Assembly (NCBI GenBank): GCA_022495005.1
Contig: JAGYXB010000805.1
Span: forward strand, 1 to 64,000
Source of the DNA: Rhyacophila brunnea
Lineage: Eukaryota; Arthropoda; Insecta; Trichoptera; Rhyacophilidae
Length of the DNA stretch: 64,000 nucleotides
Reading direction: 5' to 3'
Each line of letters opens with the position of its first letter. Positions within the stretch are counted from its first letter, which is position 1. A program made the position numbers and the translations under genes. Below the pieces are notes generated by a model. It saw only the letters and a program-made list of their open reading frames with translations. It was not told the DNA's origin and searched no databases. Of this stretch, positions 1-11,159 are shown in pieces.

Positions 1-1177
1 AGGAAAACTCGTGAAAATTCAAGTACAATGGGGAAAGAAAATACCTATATGTATTTGTATCAAGATATTGGGAGCCGAACTTTACCCAACGAAGACATGC
101 ATTTGCCCAAGTCTGTAATATACTAATATATATTTTTTTAATTTAATCTACAATCCAATTGAGTTTTTTAATAGATTTTTTTACGAGAATTTACAGTTAG
201 TAATTGCCTGAACCCATTAAGTTCGTGCTCTGGATTCAAACACACTGGTGAAGTGTGTGGTTCCCGGTAAAGGCAGTGACCTGTGTGTTTCTGATAATAA
301 CTTATTTTAAACATCGGTTGTCTGTTCTCCCATGTGCAGAACTAACCTGCCATTAGTAATTCGGATACTTCCCAAAAATGAATTCATTAACGATTCGTTT
401 CCCGAATGTGACAGTCACGATCCAGTATGTTTCGGTGTTATTTTTGCAGACAGATATATAGGTAGAGAGACTCACCCGACTCACCAAATGGGAATCGCAG
501 CATTAAATTAGATACATATTATATTGTGACTAAACTATAGCAGACGTGACGATAGTTTATTTGCTTAATAATATAATAATAAGTATATAATATACGGTGC
601 AGATAAATAGTTATAACGTTTTGCAAAATTAAAATAGACAACAATGCTTGGAGCTTCTCCATGTCATTACACTAAATTAAAAATAAGTTTTCTCGTAGGT
701 CATATAACTGAAATTACTGGACCATAACCAACTTTGTTGCAAGTCATAAACGCATTTCGTTAAAACTACTCAAATAAAATTATTAGAGCGTTGAAAACAA
801 AAGCTTCAAAGTACATCTTAATCTATAAATATCATCGTAAATCCTTCATCGCCCGGAACGACCGGCCTGAGTTGTGAATATCTTCTACCTTAGTATCCAC
901 TTGTTAAGCTGGTTTCATTGCATTTATATTATTGCAGTTGCAGAATTCTGATGTCTTCCTGTTTCCATAATAAAGACGTTCTCAGAAAGCAATTTATTTC
1001 ACCCGTCAAATCAAGGAATCTCTTTATTCAAATAATAATGATCTTAAACCTAACTGTGTTCCTTTCTGCGTTCATTGTTCTCGTTTCGCAAGTCAGCCAC
1101 TGACTGTCAAAGAAAACTTTATTGTGTTAAATATAGTCCGGAAAATGTCATGCTCTATCAATGTTCCTTGTACGATG
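1..1177. other. Intergenic, nothing recognised
   Basis: AT-rich sequence without a coding pattern on either strand. The short open frame at 918-1103 has no recognisable motif, and its surroundings show no splice or promoter context that I can defend. Confidence 0.5.
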
Positions 1178-1579
1178 TGTGGACACAATGACGTCCCGTG
1201 GGGGTAGGCAGATTGAGCGTCGCTTGGGGGCAGCAGTTACTCGAAGGGCGGCAAATCGACGAGAATCATTTGGTATATATAGAAAAGTAATATATATAAA
1301 GTAAGCTGAGTACCAACTTAATAACGAAGATAATCTTTCCTTTTAAAAAATCAGCTCGTTGGTTGGAAACAAAATGTATTAATTAACGTAAAAGGTTTAA
1401 CAGGACTGTATTTTTTTTGTCGGGTTCGCGATGTCTAGTTTAATTCCGTTGCCCTTCGATGTCCTTGGTGACCAGAAACGACACGAGCACGGGTGACAAA
1501 GAATATTGTATAAAAAATAGGGCGGCATTATGGCCCTGCGCAGGGCGGCATTCTGTCTAGGGACGTCACTGTGTGGACA
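1178..1579. mobile_element. hAT-type MITE with perfect 8-bp TSD
   Basis: The element spans 1186-1571 (386 bp). Its ends are CAATGACGTCCC on the left and the complement of CAGTGACGTCCC on the right. It is flanked by the identical octamer TGTGGACA at 1178-1185 and 1572-1579. Eight-base duplications and CA-starting ends are the hAT pattern. It has no transposase, so it is non-autonomous. Its interior (about 1370-1477) is shared with the neighbouring MITE at 1672-2016. Confidence 0.85.
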
Positions 1580-1663
1580 CTCAATCACAATCACACAAAA
1601 TCACAAATTCGTCTGCACAATTAATATTACCAATTCACATAGAAATTTTGTAGAATATAGTTG

Positions 1664-2024
1664 GTGACAACTAGAGATTGCAATACCGGTATTTCAAAAC
1701 CGATATCGCAGTATTTTCCATACCAAAATACCGGTTTTAAAAATCAGATAATACCGATATAATATTCGGTATTGAAAGTGGAAACAATATGTATTAATTA
1801 ACGTAGAAGGTTTAAAATGACTATTTTGGTCGGGTTACGCGATGTTTGGTTTATTTCCGTTGCCCTTCAACGCCCTTGGAGACCAACAATGGCAGGTGCT
1901 ATAAAATATTAATAGATTATTTATATTTATTGATAAATACTTCTGTTTTTTATATATTTCACGAATACCGGTATTAATATCGGTATTAGTATTTTCATTT
2001 GGTATTGTAATCCCTAGTGACAAC
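1664..2024. mobile_element. hAT-type MITE with perfect 8-bp TSD
   Basis: The element spans 1672-2016 (345 bp). Its inverted ends are TAGAGATTGCAATACC on the left and TAGGGATTACAATACC when the right end is read inward. It is flanked by the identical octamer GTGACAAC at 1664-1671 and 2017-2024. Subterminal regions are rich in the palindromic word ATACCGGTAT. No coding remnant is seen. The central part (about 1784-1890) resembles the interior of the MITE at 1186-1571 although the ends differ. Confidence 0.85.
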
Positions 2025-2398
2025 AGACGTTTGATGTCACGGATACATATAAATGATTGGCAATTAATACTGGATGACTATAATAATATGATATATCACC
2101 ACAATAGGGAATCTTTAAATTATATTAAAATTAGTTTGGTTTTTTGGGCCTACAATGAAATATATCGCTATAAGTTAAAATAAATCGTACTTACTTTATC
2201 ACAAACTAAATAAATTCTACATTAATAGCTAATTTAAAGTCTGTAATAAATAAAAATAACACATTAATAGTGTATATTTTAAAAACTATTATTAAAAAAT
2301 ACAGTAAAATTATGCATACTGGTCGTCATCTATTCTTATCTTGACTGTACACAGATCGAGAGGTTTCTTTTGTACTGTTACACTCAACTCGTTTTCGA

Positions 2399-2658
2399 CA
2401 TGTTATCAGGGCTCGAAATGGACCGGAACGCACCGGAGCACTGTTCCTGTTCGTGAAATCGGTAAAATTATCGCTCCGTCTCGTGGAATAAATAATTTGA
2501 CCGTCTGAGCTGGATAGTCCATATAATAGAAAATCTAACACACTTATTTTTATGAAAAAAAACACATAAACTTTGATAACTTTACTATGTAAAAATCTTC
2601 AGAAAACTGTCGAGCGCTCCGGTTCGTAAATTTTTCCATTTCGAGCGCTGCATGTTAT
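2399..2658. mobile_element. hAT-type MITE with perfect 8-bp TSD
   Basis: The element spans 2407-2650 (244 bp). The ends are CAGGGCTCGAAATGGA and, read inward from the right, CAGCGCTCGAAATGGA. The octamer CATGTTAT is repeated exactly at 2399-2406 and 2651-2658. It is non-autonomous and has no coding remnant. Confidence 0.85.
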
Positions 2659-2900
2659 CCTAAAATCTAAGATAGAATTGAGTCATACCTATCTCAAAAC
2701 TATTTGGCGAAATATAAACTTTCCAGTTGTAATGTAAACATAGCCTGTTTTATCACTCATAATAGATGTTATATTAATTTGACACAATAGCTTTCTATTG
2801 CCTACAGAAACAAACGTTAAAATCTGTTTTATCATTCTATTGCTAACTTTTTTTACTTTCTAATTCAAGGTAAGTAATTATTTTCAATTCCAGATTTGCG

Positions 2901-3208
2901 CATCTATTCTACACACAAGGCTGCTATCGAGGGTAGTTTATCAGTTTATCACGTAGGTATGTATTGAGATATTATCATGGCCCACACACCCTAAAACGGG
3001 CCCTCAGGCTAGGATCTTTGGAGGCCCCCCTACCCATCGCTAAGGTTGAGGCAGTGTGGCAGTGTGAGGTATTCAAGGTATTCAATAACGGAACAAGAGA
3101 GGTGCTTAGCACTTTTTGACAGTTCAGACGTTATTGTAACAATTAACCGCATCAATACTATGATAAACTACCCTTGATTGCTGTCGATAGCAGCCTTGTG
3201 CATGGAAT
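2901..3208. mobile_element. Long-TIR MITE, family M, copy 1, with nested fragment
   Basis: The left end (2901-2940) and right end (3161-3208) are inverted copies of each other, with the core ACAAGGCTGCTATCGA. Two further copies lie at 4061-4363 and 58886-59634. The interior from about 2979 to 3056 is not family M: it is a reverse-oriented terminal fragment of the CATGGCCCCCACA hAT family, so one element landed inside another. The superfamily of family M is not clear. Confidence 0.7.
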
Positions 3209-3639
3209 AAGTGTCTCTCATTTAAATTTTCATCAATATTATACAGCGTAGCGCTTTCGTTTCTATTCTCCCACGTAAAAATAGCTTATGTCAAAAGCAT
3301 GACGTTTTCTACAAAAAATCTATCTAGTCACAACAATAATGTATGTTATTTTCCCGGAATAATGAAAATTCGCAATGACGTAGAGAGTTCACGCTTGAGA
3401 ATACAGGCGGCCGAAATGTCGCGTAGGATACCGAGAATCACGCGATTTCATTTTATTGCGAAGGTAACGACGTGTCACTGTGAGGAAGAGGTGTCATGTC
3501 ACAACAGGGAAAGATTATTTCGTCTCCGCGGAAGAAAGTGTGTGGTCGGCCTCTGAAGGCTATACATCCATAAAATGACGTCGTTTCTCCGGACAATACC
3601 CTCTCTATTATAATGTTTTAAAATACTACAAATGAAGCG

Positions 3640-3955
3640 CCAAGTTTCAAATCCCTCTAAAACGGTTTAGATGGGTATTTTTGTTACATATATGATGGCC
3701 AAAGATTTAAGTTCAAAAAACGGCAAAAACCGTCAATAGGTACGTATAATCAAAAATTAGGGTAAATTACAAAACCCGCTAAAATGGTTGGGCGTGCTTT
3801 TCAAATACGCCTAAAATGGAAAGCCAAAATACTCTTCAAAATGTAACGAATTAAAAAATTATACATAAAGTTCACAGATTTAATAGATTTAAGTTTTTCT
3901 CATTTTTTTCAGAACAACCTAAAATCGTTTTAGGGGCTTTTGAAACTAGACACTT
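3640..3955. mobile_element. Probable MITE with imperfect inverted ends
   Basis: A left segment near 3647-3685 (AGTTTCAAATCCCTCTAAAA) and a right segment near 3910-3955 are imperfect inverted repeats of about 30 bp. The internal words CCTAAAA and GCTAAAATGG recur. No target duplication or coding remnant was identified. Confidence 0.45.
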
Positions 3956-4060
3956 CAAATATTCGTTAAATTTTCACCACGGATAATGATAAATATAAAA
4001 TAGACATATTAAATGTATGTAAAATTTATCAAGAATTTAATATTGAAAATGGACTGCAGC

Positions 4061-4363
4061 GATCTATTCTATACACATACACAAGACTGCTTTCGGCCGC
4101 TACGGCAGCTATCTAGGGTAGATTTGTATCGAAGTATTAGCACTTATTGTAACAATAACAATAAGTTAGTTCTAATGGTTACAATAAGTGCTATATTTGA
4201 ACAGCACATCTTCTGGCTCTGGTAAATTTTAGATTGAGACAGACAGTTTTGACAGTTTTCACTGTTGTATTGTAATTGCTAAATTAAGTCTTAATACTTC
4301 GATACAAATCTACCCTAAATAGCTGCCGTAGTGACCGAAAGCAGTCTTGTGTATAGAATAGAC
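4061..4363. mobile_element. Long-TIR MITE, family M, copy 2
   Basis: The ends (4061-4135 and 4290-4363) are near-complementary over about 70 bp and share the word CTATTCTATACAC with the other family M copies. The middle has a second inverted pair, GCACTTATTGTAAC and its exact complement. The whole unit could fold into a nearly continuous hairpin. Confidence 0.7.
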
Positions 4364-4380
4364 AAATTTTATTTATATAA

Positions 4381-5245
4381 GTAATTAGCTGAAGTACCCG
4401 GCATCGCACAGGGTCGCTTCGTGGTTATATTTATCTTAGATATTTAAAAAATATTAAGAGGTAATTATTTTTTTAATATCAAAATATCTGTGTAATACAA
4501 TATGGCAATATGAAAATGATTCTAATAGGAGTAAAGGTCAAACAAAAGAACACTAAATTAAAATCGAATCCAAAATATACAAACGTTATTAATGTTATTA
4601 ATATGTAGTAAAAAAAATCAAAATTGGATGGAACAAACAAACAATAAACTTTGTATTTTATATAATACTAATTCAGAAATCTTCGCAGGTGTGCGCACAA
4701 CAACTGACAAAAGTTTCATCCCAATCGGATGAATGGTATAGGAACGCATACGAATAGAAGAAAAAGATGATTTTCTAATTCAGAAATCTTTGTATGCATG
4801 CGCACGACAACTCACCAAAGTTTCATTGCAATCGGATGAACGGTATAGGAACGCATACGAATAGAAGAAGAAGAAGATGGTTGTACTAATTCAGAAACCT
4901 TTGCGGGTGTGCGTACAATAACTGACGAAAGTTTCGTTGCAATCGGATGAATGGTATAGGAACCATACGAATAAAATAAAATAGAATGAAGAAGAAGAAG
5001 AAGATGATGATTTTTCTAATTCAGAAACCTTCACGGGTGTGCATATACAACCACTTACCAAAATTTCATCGCAATCGGATGATTTATATAGAAACGCATA
5101 CGGGACAGACAGACAGACATTCATTTATATAATAAGATATGGCTTATACTCTTCGCGCAAGTGCAAGCAATAAGTTGACAAAGTTTTATCGCAATCGGAT
5201 GAACAGTATGGCAGCACATAAAACACGAACAAACAAACAAATATT
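4381..5245. repeat. Retroposon-derived tandem minisatellite
   Basis: Four tandem units of 107-130 bp start at 4668, 4775, 4886 and 5016. Each opens with CTAATTCAGAAA and contains AATCGGATGA followed by AACGCATACGAATAG. A fifth, diverged unit runs to about 5245. The word GACAGACAGACAGACATTCA near 5103-5122 and the upstream GTACCCGGCATCGCACAGGG resemble the 3' tails of RTE-type insect retroposons, so this is probably a retroposon tail that expanded in tandem. GAA-rich microsatellites separate the units. Confidence 0.65.
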
Positions 5246-7189
5246 GTTTTCTTTATATTATAGATATGTATATCGAAATATGAGGGATAAACTATCACTA
5301 CCATCGAAGTTTACAGTTTCGTATCACGACCTGACTATAGTGGTAATATCACTAAAAATGTGTTGTCTTATGAATAATGAATAATTTTATTCAGTTCGCT
5401 GTTGTGCGTAAGTAATTAGAAAAATACATATTGGCTACCTAAGAACAGCGTGCTTTATTACTAAACTAAACAATTGAGAGGAAAAACACGTTTCCTCTAT
5501 AAATTCATGCTTCATTAACTAAAAATTTTCATTTTAAAAATATTTATAATAAATAATGCGTAGGTACATCATCGCGCTAAAAAGAAGTTTTTAAAAAATC
5601 TGTTGAAACCTCGCAAGGTCGATAATATGTTTATTGTTTGAGTGAGTGATGTTTTGATTTTAGCGGGAACGCGTCTGTTTTCTATTTTTTATTTGCTCCA
5701 TTTTCTTAATCGCTTCTCGCAAGATCTACAATAATAATCGTTACCTATACACGAGTCAGGAGTATGACGAGCGAACATCAGAATCAAAATGAGAAATACC
5801 TACGTGAAAATAAACGGAATCGTAAACAACTCGAAATTTTGACGAAATGCACTTTGCCAACAATTGTATCTTGATTATTTTAGACCAGGGACAAGTGGTT
5901 GAGTTCATTGAGTTGTTACTTGCAAATAATTAAATAGTGGGAAGTATCAAATCGTTTAAATGAAAGCCATACTAATAAAGTCATAACTAACTGCCCATAA
6001 ACAACGACGAACTTTGGAACAATGGTTTTTTTTTAAATGAGCAATTTGTATGAGAATCAATGAATCATAGAAAGTACATAGGTAATATAATAATTATGGA
6101 AGTAATAATATTTCCCTCGTAGAGTAGAAATAAATTAATAATACGACGAAAATATAAGCATGGATTTACTGGCAGCAATAGTGCGTATTTTAAACTATCG
6201 TGACAATAACTGTTTACACGTAACTGACTATCTCTCCAATCTCATTCTTTAAGAGTAAGCGAGATGCGAAGTTGTCATTTTATGGTACTATTTGACAGGT
6301 CGTAAAATCGGTTAACCTCAAAATGAGTCTCTCCGCGATTTAGTTAATTTTTTTGCCGGCAGGTTCACCACCATCGTTCTACTGCGCAGGCGCTGTCGCA
6401 TGAAAATTCTGAAGCTTCCGAATTTTTTAGATTCATGCATGCAATCTTGCAATATTTTCTTGTTATGGCCGCGATAATATTTACTATCAGCAGTAAATTA
6501 TGCACGTGTAAACGGGATATAACGAAATAAACTAGTCACTAGTGTCACGAGGAAATCAATGGTTGACCGAAAAGAACTTATAATATTATTGTACCTATAG
6601 TCATAAGTCATAATGCATTTCCCCGTTTCTTTATTGATGAAATAGGAAAAAATGAATTACCATCAGCTATCACAAATTTATGTAGTTTTGGTCTACTTCG
6701 TAGTATTTTCTCTGTTGTAGGTACCTGCATTCAAACATCGCGTGTAAGTATTTGAATTCAATCTTAAAACTTATTAACTTAAAACTAATCAAATCCTATT
6801 TACAGGTTAGAACTGGGTTAACGATGAATTACAATATGTACACTACTATTATGATTAGAATTGATTTATAAACATATACGAACTAATCTAATGCCGAGAA
6901 TCGAGATATAGCATTATGTAGGTCATAGATTTAATATAACTATGTAGGTAGATCTATTTTAGTTTTCTTCATTGTTATTATATTAAATAAGCAATGGTTA
7001 TACCTATGTTGCATGTTATGTTAAGTATGCTTTTAAGTATAAATTTGTAGAACATTAATTACGAATTATAAAACGGTGATTTATACCTGAAATTTAGTTG
7101 CTATTGGAACTCTACATCATGAACTATGTTTCTGATAATATACAGTGTAATATAATAACTTTTAAGAAATCTGGATAATTAATTATTAG
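5246..7189. other. Intergenic, nothing recognised
   Basis: AT-rich single-copy-looking sequence. No coding pattern, RNA gene or terminal-repeat element could be defended here. Confidence 0.45.
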
Positions 7190-7403
7190 ATTATAGACTT
7201 ATAGTGTCGTGGGTAACAGATTCGAATCATGGGTCTGGCAAATACACACATTATTGTTTTTCAGTTTGTGTTTGGGGTCAAAGTATGGACCTAAGCAAGT
7301 GGCTAACATCAATTTATCGTAAAAACAAAAATAAATATGTTAATACAAACCTTCACTCCATGGAGGTCCGTATTATGATCTTATTAGGATCGGACATAGT
7401 CAA
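7190..7403 (+). mobile_element. tRNA-derived SINE, copy 1 (degenerate head)
   Basis: Same family as the full copy at 45611-45870. From left to right it shows a B-box-like ATTCGAATCATGGGTCTGGC, the AATACACACATTATTG spacer, a TATGGACCTAAGCAAGTGGC block, a TCCATGGAGGTCCGTAT block, and a 3' end near GGATCGGACATAG. The tRNA-like 5' part is shortened and mutated. The long open frame over it (7204-7524) is not a gene. Confidence 0.75.
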
Positions 7404-7404
7404 A

Positions 7405-7820
7405 AAATATATCGCCACCTCAATACTACAACTACATAACTCTGATTTGGTCATTGTTGGAAAAATAAAATTTAAACTTTCCTCGATGAATATAAATCTA
7501 GGCTATAATTATTATTTTAAATAAAAATGGAAAATTGTGCTTGTCTAATTGGGAACAATTAAATATAATGTTCAATTGTATAAAAAATATTGTATAAGTA
7601 CTTATATATTATTTTATTTATTTAATGCATTTATAGTTTTAAAGTTATCTAATATTTTCAAACACGAAATTAATACAGTTTCCATTAGCTTCTGACTTAG
7701 GTAGATACCTAGTTTTATCATTTTGAAGAGAAGTAAATGTAGAATCATATTCAATAGCTATCTCAAAAACAGTGAAAATCAAGTTATCTAGTGGTAGTAT
7801 TGAGGTGGTGATATTATATA
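7405..7820. mobile_element. Probable MITE with about 40-bp inverted ends
   Basis: The left segment 7409-7448 (core CACCTCAATACTAC) is matched in inverted orientation at about 7781-7816. The element abuts the SINE 3' end. The interior is AT-rich and non-coding. No clear target duplication. Confidence 0.55.
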
Positions 7821-8576
7821 ATATGTCAATTTAAGTCCATGGTATTTTAATCTAATAATAAATTAATTCAACAAAATCCATTAAGTATATTTTTAGTGCT
7901 TTCAACATCGAATATAATTGATAATGACATGAAAATATTAATATTGGCAGAGATATAAAAGTTTCGTTTTAATAAGAGCATTATCTAACTCTACAAAAAA
8001 AAATAACCGTTAACTAATGGCCGTCCATCCGTGCAATTGATTTTAATCTTTGTCTTCGCGACAACAAGCCTAGCGAAAATAATAATATTCCCGTTAAAAA
8101 TAGACGGAAAAAGTGTATTCTGTCTCTTCTGTAGTAAATTGAATTATAATTTGTGGGCAGAGTATTTATTTGTGTAGCCAACCAAACACCTTGACAGATA
8201 AACAACGCACATAGTATCTTTTGAAAAGACCTCTGTTTCTAAGGACGCGGCCGATGCCAGGACCCCCAAAGGGTAATTAGAGTAATGAGGAATACCTAGC
8301 TGAAACGCCATGGCACCATTCTAGAAAAACTAAATTTATAATGCAGTGTAGGTAGTTTAAAAGGAAATTCCGTCATTACGTATAAAATATTTCAGACCAC
8401 AACTAAAAATGAACCTACTAACAAATCGTGTCCGGAAACTTGTACGCATGCAGTTCTCCGTATCACACTTCACCGTGAAATGTTGTATCGGAAATAAACA
8501 TGGCCGTATATTAAAGACTATCCAACTTCTTTGGGTCGTATAGTACTGACATAAAATTCATGTCTAAATAAAACAC

Positions 8577-8665
8577 GGTTCTTGTCGGCTTACACTTTAT
8601 AGGAAGCCTGCAGCAAACAAATTTTGAAAATAGCCGATATACTGGATTATTCGTTAGGTTGGGTT
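8577..8665 (+). mobile_element. Single arm of the TTAGG-loop foldback family
   Basis: This matches the left arm of the foldback at 17734-17952, including AATTTTGAAAATAGCCGATA and GGATTATTCGTTAGG, followed by the first bases of the TTAGG-like loop. No second arm follows, so this is a truncated or half-deleted copy. Confidence 0.7.
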
Positions 8666-9000
8666 TTGAAGAACATGAACATGAAAAAAATGAAGACATT
8701 GTAATGGTATACAGTGGCACTTACATACCTATAGTAGGTACCAATAAGGCAATCGACACAACTTTACTATCGCTAGGTATATTATGTACTAGAGTTGCCA
8801 CTTCATGACTTTGCACTCCGGCTCTAAGATGAAAATGATGTACTATCTATCCATTTATTTTCTTATTAAGTACTACATTTATATTCAAACAAGTGAATAA
8901 CATTTGATCTAATTTTATGCGAGGTAATCAGGCAAAGAGGCGTATCTGTGTAGTAAAACGTGCAAAAAAGGTGCAAAGTTATAAAACGTATACCTACTCT

Positions 9001-9726
9001 ACCTAGACCAGAGGGGGGCAAACTGCGGCCCGCATGTGGCCCACCGGGTTTTTTTTTGCGGCCCACCATCATTAATTATTGTACTTATATATTACAATAA
9101 CTTCTTTATAATTTTTGCAAAAATATTGACAATAGATTAAAATTTGAAGCATTTGTTGTTTCGTAAATGTATTATCTCAGTACGTCTTCCTTGCGTCTCG
9201 TCTCACACTATGTAACCACTATTTTCTACGTTGAACATCGATTTCAATAGATATTGATAGTGTGCCGACAGAGCTACAACTTGAGATTATTGATCTGCAG
9301 TGTGACTTATTTAAGAGAATTGCATCGTCGTGAAGAAATCTTCAAATTTTACAATGCCCTTAATTCAGACAAATTCGACCAACTTAAAGATTATGCAAGA
9401 AAAATGTTCATTATTTTTGGATCAACCTATATGTGAACAAACATTTTCGATCATGAACCTCAATTAAAAATCTTTACGATCAAATATATCCGATGCCCAT
9501 TTACAAGCAGTTTTGAGAATATCAACTACAAAATTAACACCTGAATTTAAAAAATGTTCGAAAATGTACAACAGTTTCATTCTTCTTAATTTTTTTGTAA
9601 TGTTTTTTTTTCGTGATAATAAATAATGTATATCTAAAAATAGTATTTTACTTGCGGCCCGCCGCTCATTTTGAATTCTTGAATTTGGCCCTCCATCCAA
9701 AAAGTTTGCCCCCCCCTGACCTAGAC
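9001..9726 (+). mobile_element. hAT element relic with ZBED/GTF2IRD2-like transposase end
   Basis: The element spans 9009-9718 (710 bp). Its ends are CAGAGGGGGGCAAACT and, read inward from the right, CAGGGGGGGGCAAACT. The octamer ACCTAGAC is exactly duplicated at 9001-9008 and 9719-9726. Between the ends (about 9262-9560) the plus strand carries a shattered C-terminal hAT transposase domain: the conserved FGSTY...CEQTFSIMN block and a following ISDAHLQAVLRISTTKL segment, in different frames and with stops. This is the region used for dimerisation in hAT proteins of the kind domesticated as GTF2IRD2/ZBED genes. The N-terminal two thirds are missing, so it is an internally deleted, inactive copy. 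Confidence 0.85.
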
Positions 9727-9828
9727 TGTAACATCATGGTTTTTTTTTGTGGAAATTTTTACTTCTGCACCCATATCTTCGTGTCAACGTCGACTAGTAT
9801 AGTAGATGTATTACTATGGCTATTGAAA

Positions 9829-10026
9829 CAATTTATCCGTGAACATGCACGGATGCGATTTCTCCTAGTGCGCAGCAATAAAGCAGGGTGAATTTGATTA
9901 TTGTTACGGTTGCTGTTGGCCAATTTCACTTACATCAAGCTTATTACATTGCTTTCTTTCTTTTACTGAACCGCTGACTATGTCTTATTTACTGTCAAAA
10001 CTATAGAACTTCACGCTAATGTGATA
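9829..10026 (+). repeat. Dispersed repeat, also at 60912-61083
   Basis: About 190 bp, including GATTTCTCCTAGTGC, GACTATGTCTTATTTACTGT and CTTCACGCTAATGTG, recur in the same orientation at 60912-61083 with scattered changes and one deletion. It is non-coding in both copies and I could not classify it. Confidence 0.55.
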
Positions 10027-10049
10027 TGTTTATAGTACATATTATATAC

Positions 10050-10591
10050 CAGTGGCGAAGGGTGGTAGACTTACTAAGCTTTGTCAGTCAAATGTATTTA
10101 TTATTTTTCATTGAACTAGGACTACAATATGTAGATAGTTTCGGTTAGTTTTTAAAATTCAATGAAACCCTGCGAAAAACAAGCCATAACAGATAATAGT
10201 AAAAAAATACTCGTCTAAAATTATGCAATAGATCATACATAGCATTAAATATTCTATAGATAGAATAATATTTGTGTCTATTATAGTTTGGTTTAGGCAG
10301 GGCTTAATGAATTTAAAAAATATGAACCAACAATATATTTTGTTATTTGTATTCTTAATCCAACGAAAACAAATTAATGTAAAAGTGTGCATAATTTTGT
10401 GTTATCGCCCAAAGTACACCAAAACTATTATGTTTTGGTTAAGGCATGACTTAATTGATTTTTAAAAACTAACTAACACCATCTGTAAATTGTAGTCTTA
10501 GTTCAATAAAAACAAATACGAATGACTAACAAGGTTTAATGTGCACTATTTACAGCGGATTTTAACAGCCTACCTGCACCATTCGCCACTG
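10050..10591. mobile_element. hAT-type MITE with very long TIRs (family B)
   Basis: It begins CAGTGGCGAAGGGTGG, and the right end read inward is CAGTGGCGAATGGTGC. The two ends stay complementary, with gaps, for roughly 150 bp. Flanking octamers TTATATAC and ATAGATAC agree at 6 of 8 positions, consistent with an old 8-bp duplication. Related fragments lie in Pus10 intron 2 (19937-20035 and 21690-22153). No coding remnant. Confidence 0.75.
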
Positions 10592-10727
10592 ATAGATACT
10601 AATTTATATTTATCGGCTAGAATGCATAATATTATGTAAATCTTATGACATATCATGTAGGTAACTACCTCAAATCAGAATAATTAACTTATCTCGCAGA
10701 TAGACTAACAAGATAGGTATTAAAACC

Positions 10728-11032
10728 ACAGAACAGATAATAAATAGAATACCAATAGGCTATATTCAATACGCCGCATGGTGAAGCAGGCTTTTGAATG
10801 TGTGAGTGTCCTACGAAAATGAAGCACGCATTATGCACGTGCAATAGTGTGTGTAATACACAAACATTAAATGAGCGTAAATGCATAAACCGCGAGCAGT
10901 TTTCAGTATTCGACGTAAAACGTATTCTAGACACAAGTGTAAGTTTAACCCGGATTCTTCCTTACTCGAGTCGGTTACCTGCTATCGCCTTACCCGTTGT
11001 GTATTTCAGTTCCCATTATTTCTGAGTTCCTT
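10728..11032 (+). repeat. About 300-bp dispersed repeat, inverted copy at 36668-36976
   Basis: The segment reads through GTCCTACGAAAATGAA, GCATTATGCACGTGCAATAG and TCAGTATTCGACGTA, and matches 36668-36976 on the opposite strand along its whole length. Short open frames here are broken in the other copy, so this is not a conserved gene. No terminal repeats were seen. It could be a retroposon piece or an unclassified element. Confidence 0.65.
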
Positions 11033-11069
11033 GATTAAAACATATAACGACATAAAGAAAGTTTCTGCC

Positions 11070-11145
11070 GGTCGCTTAGTATAGTGGTAAAAGAGCAGTG
11101 TGAAAGCTTTTCCGAACGCCAGTTCAAGTTCTGTTTATTCTCAGA
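11070..11145 (+). repeat. tRNA-like (A box/B box) sequence, probable SINE head or pseudo-tRNA
   Basis: TTAGTATAGTGGTAAAAG fits a polymerase III A box, and CCAGTTCAAGTTCTG about 45 bases later fits a B box. The arms do not pair into a complete cloverleaf, so a working tRNA gene is unlikely. Confidence 0.35.
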
Positions 11146-11159
11146 TTAAAATAGAATAT

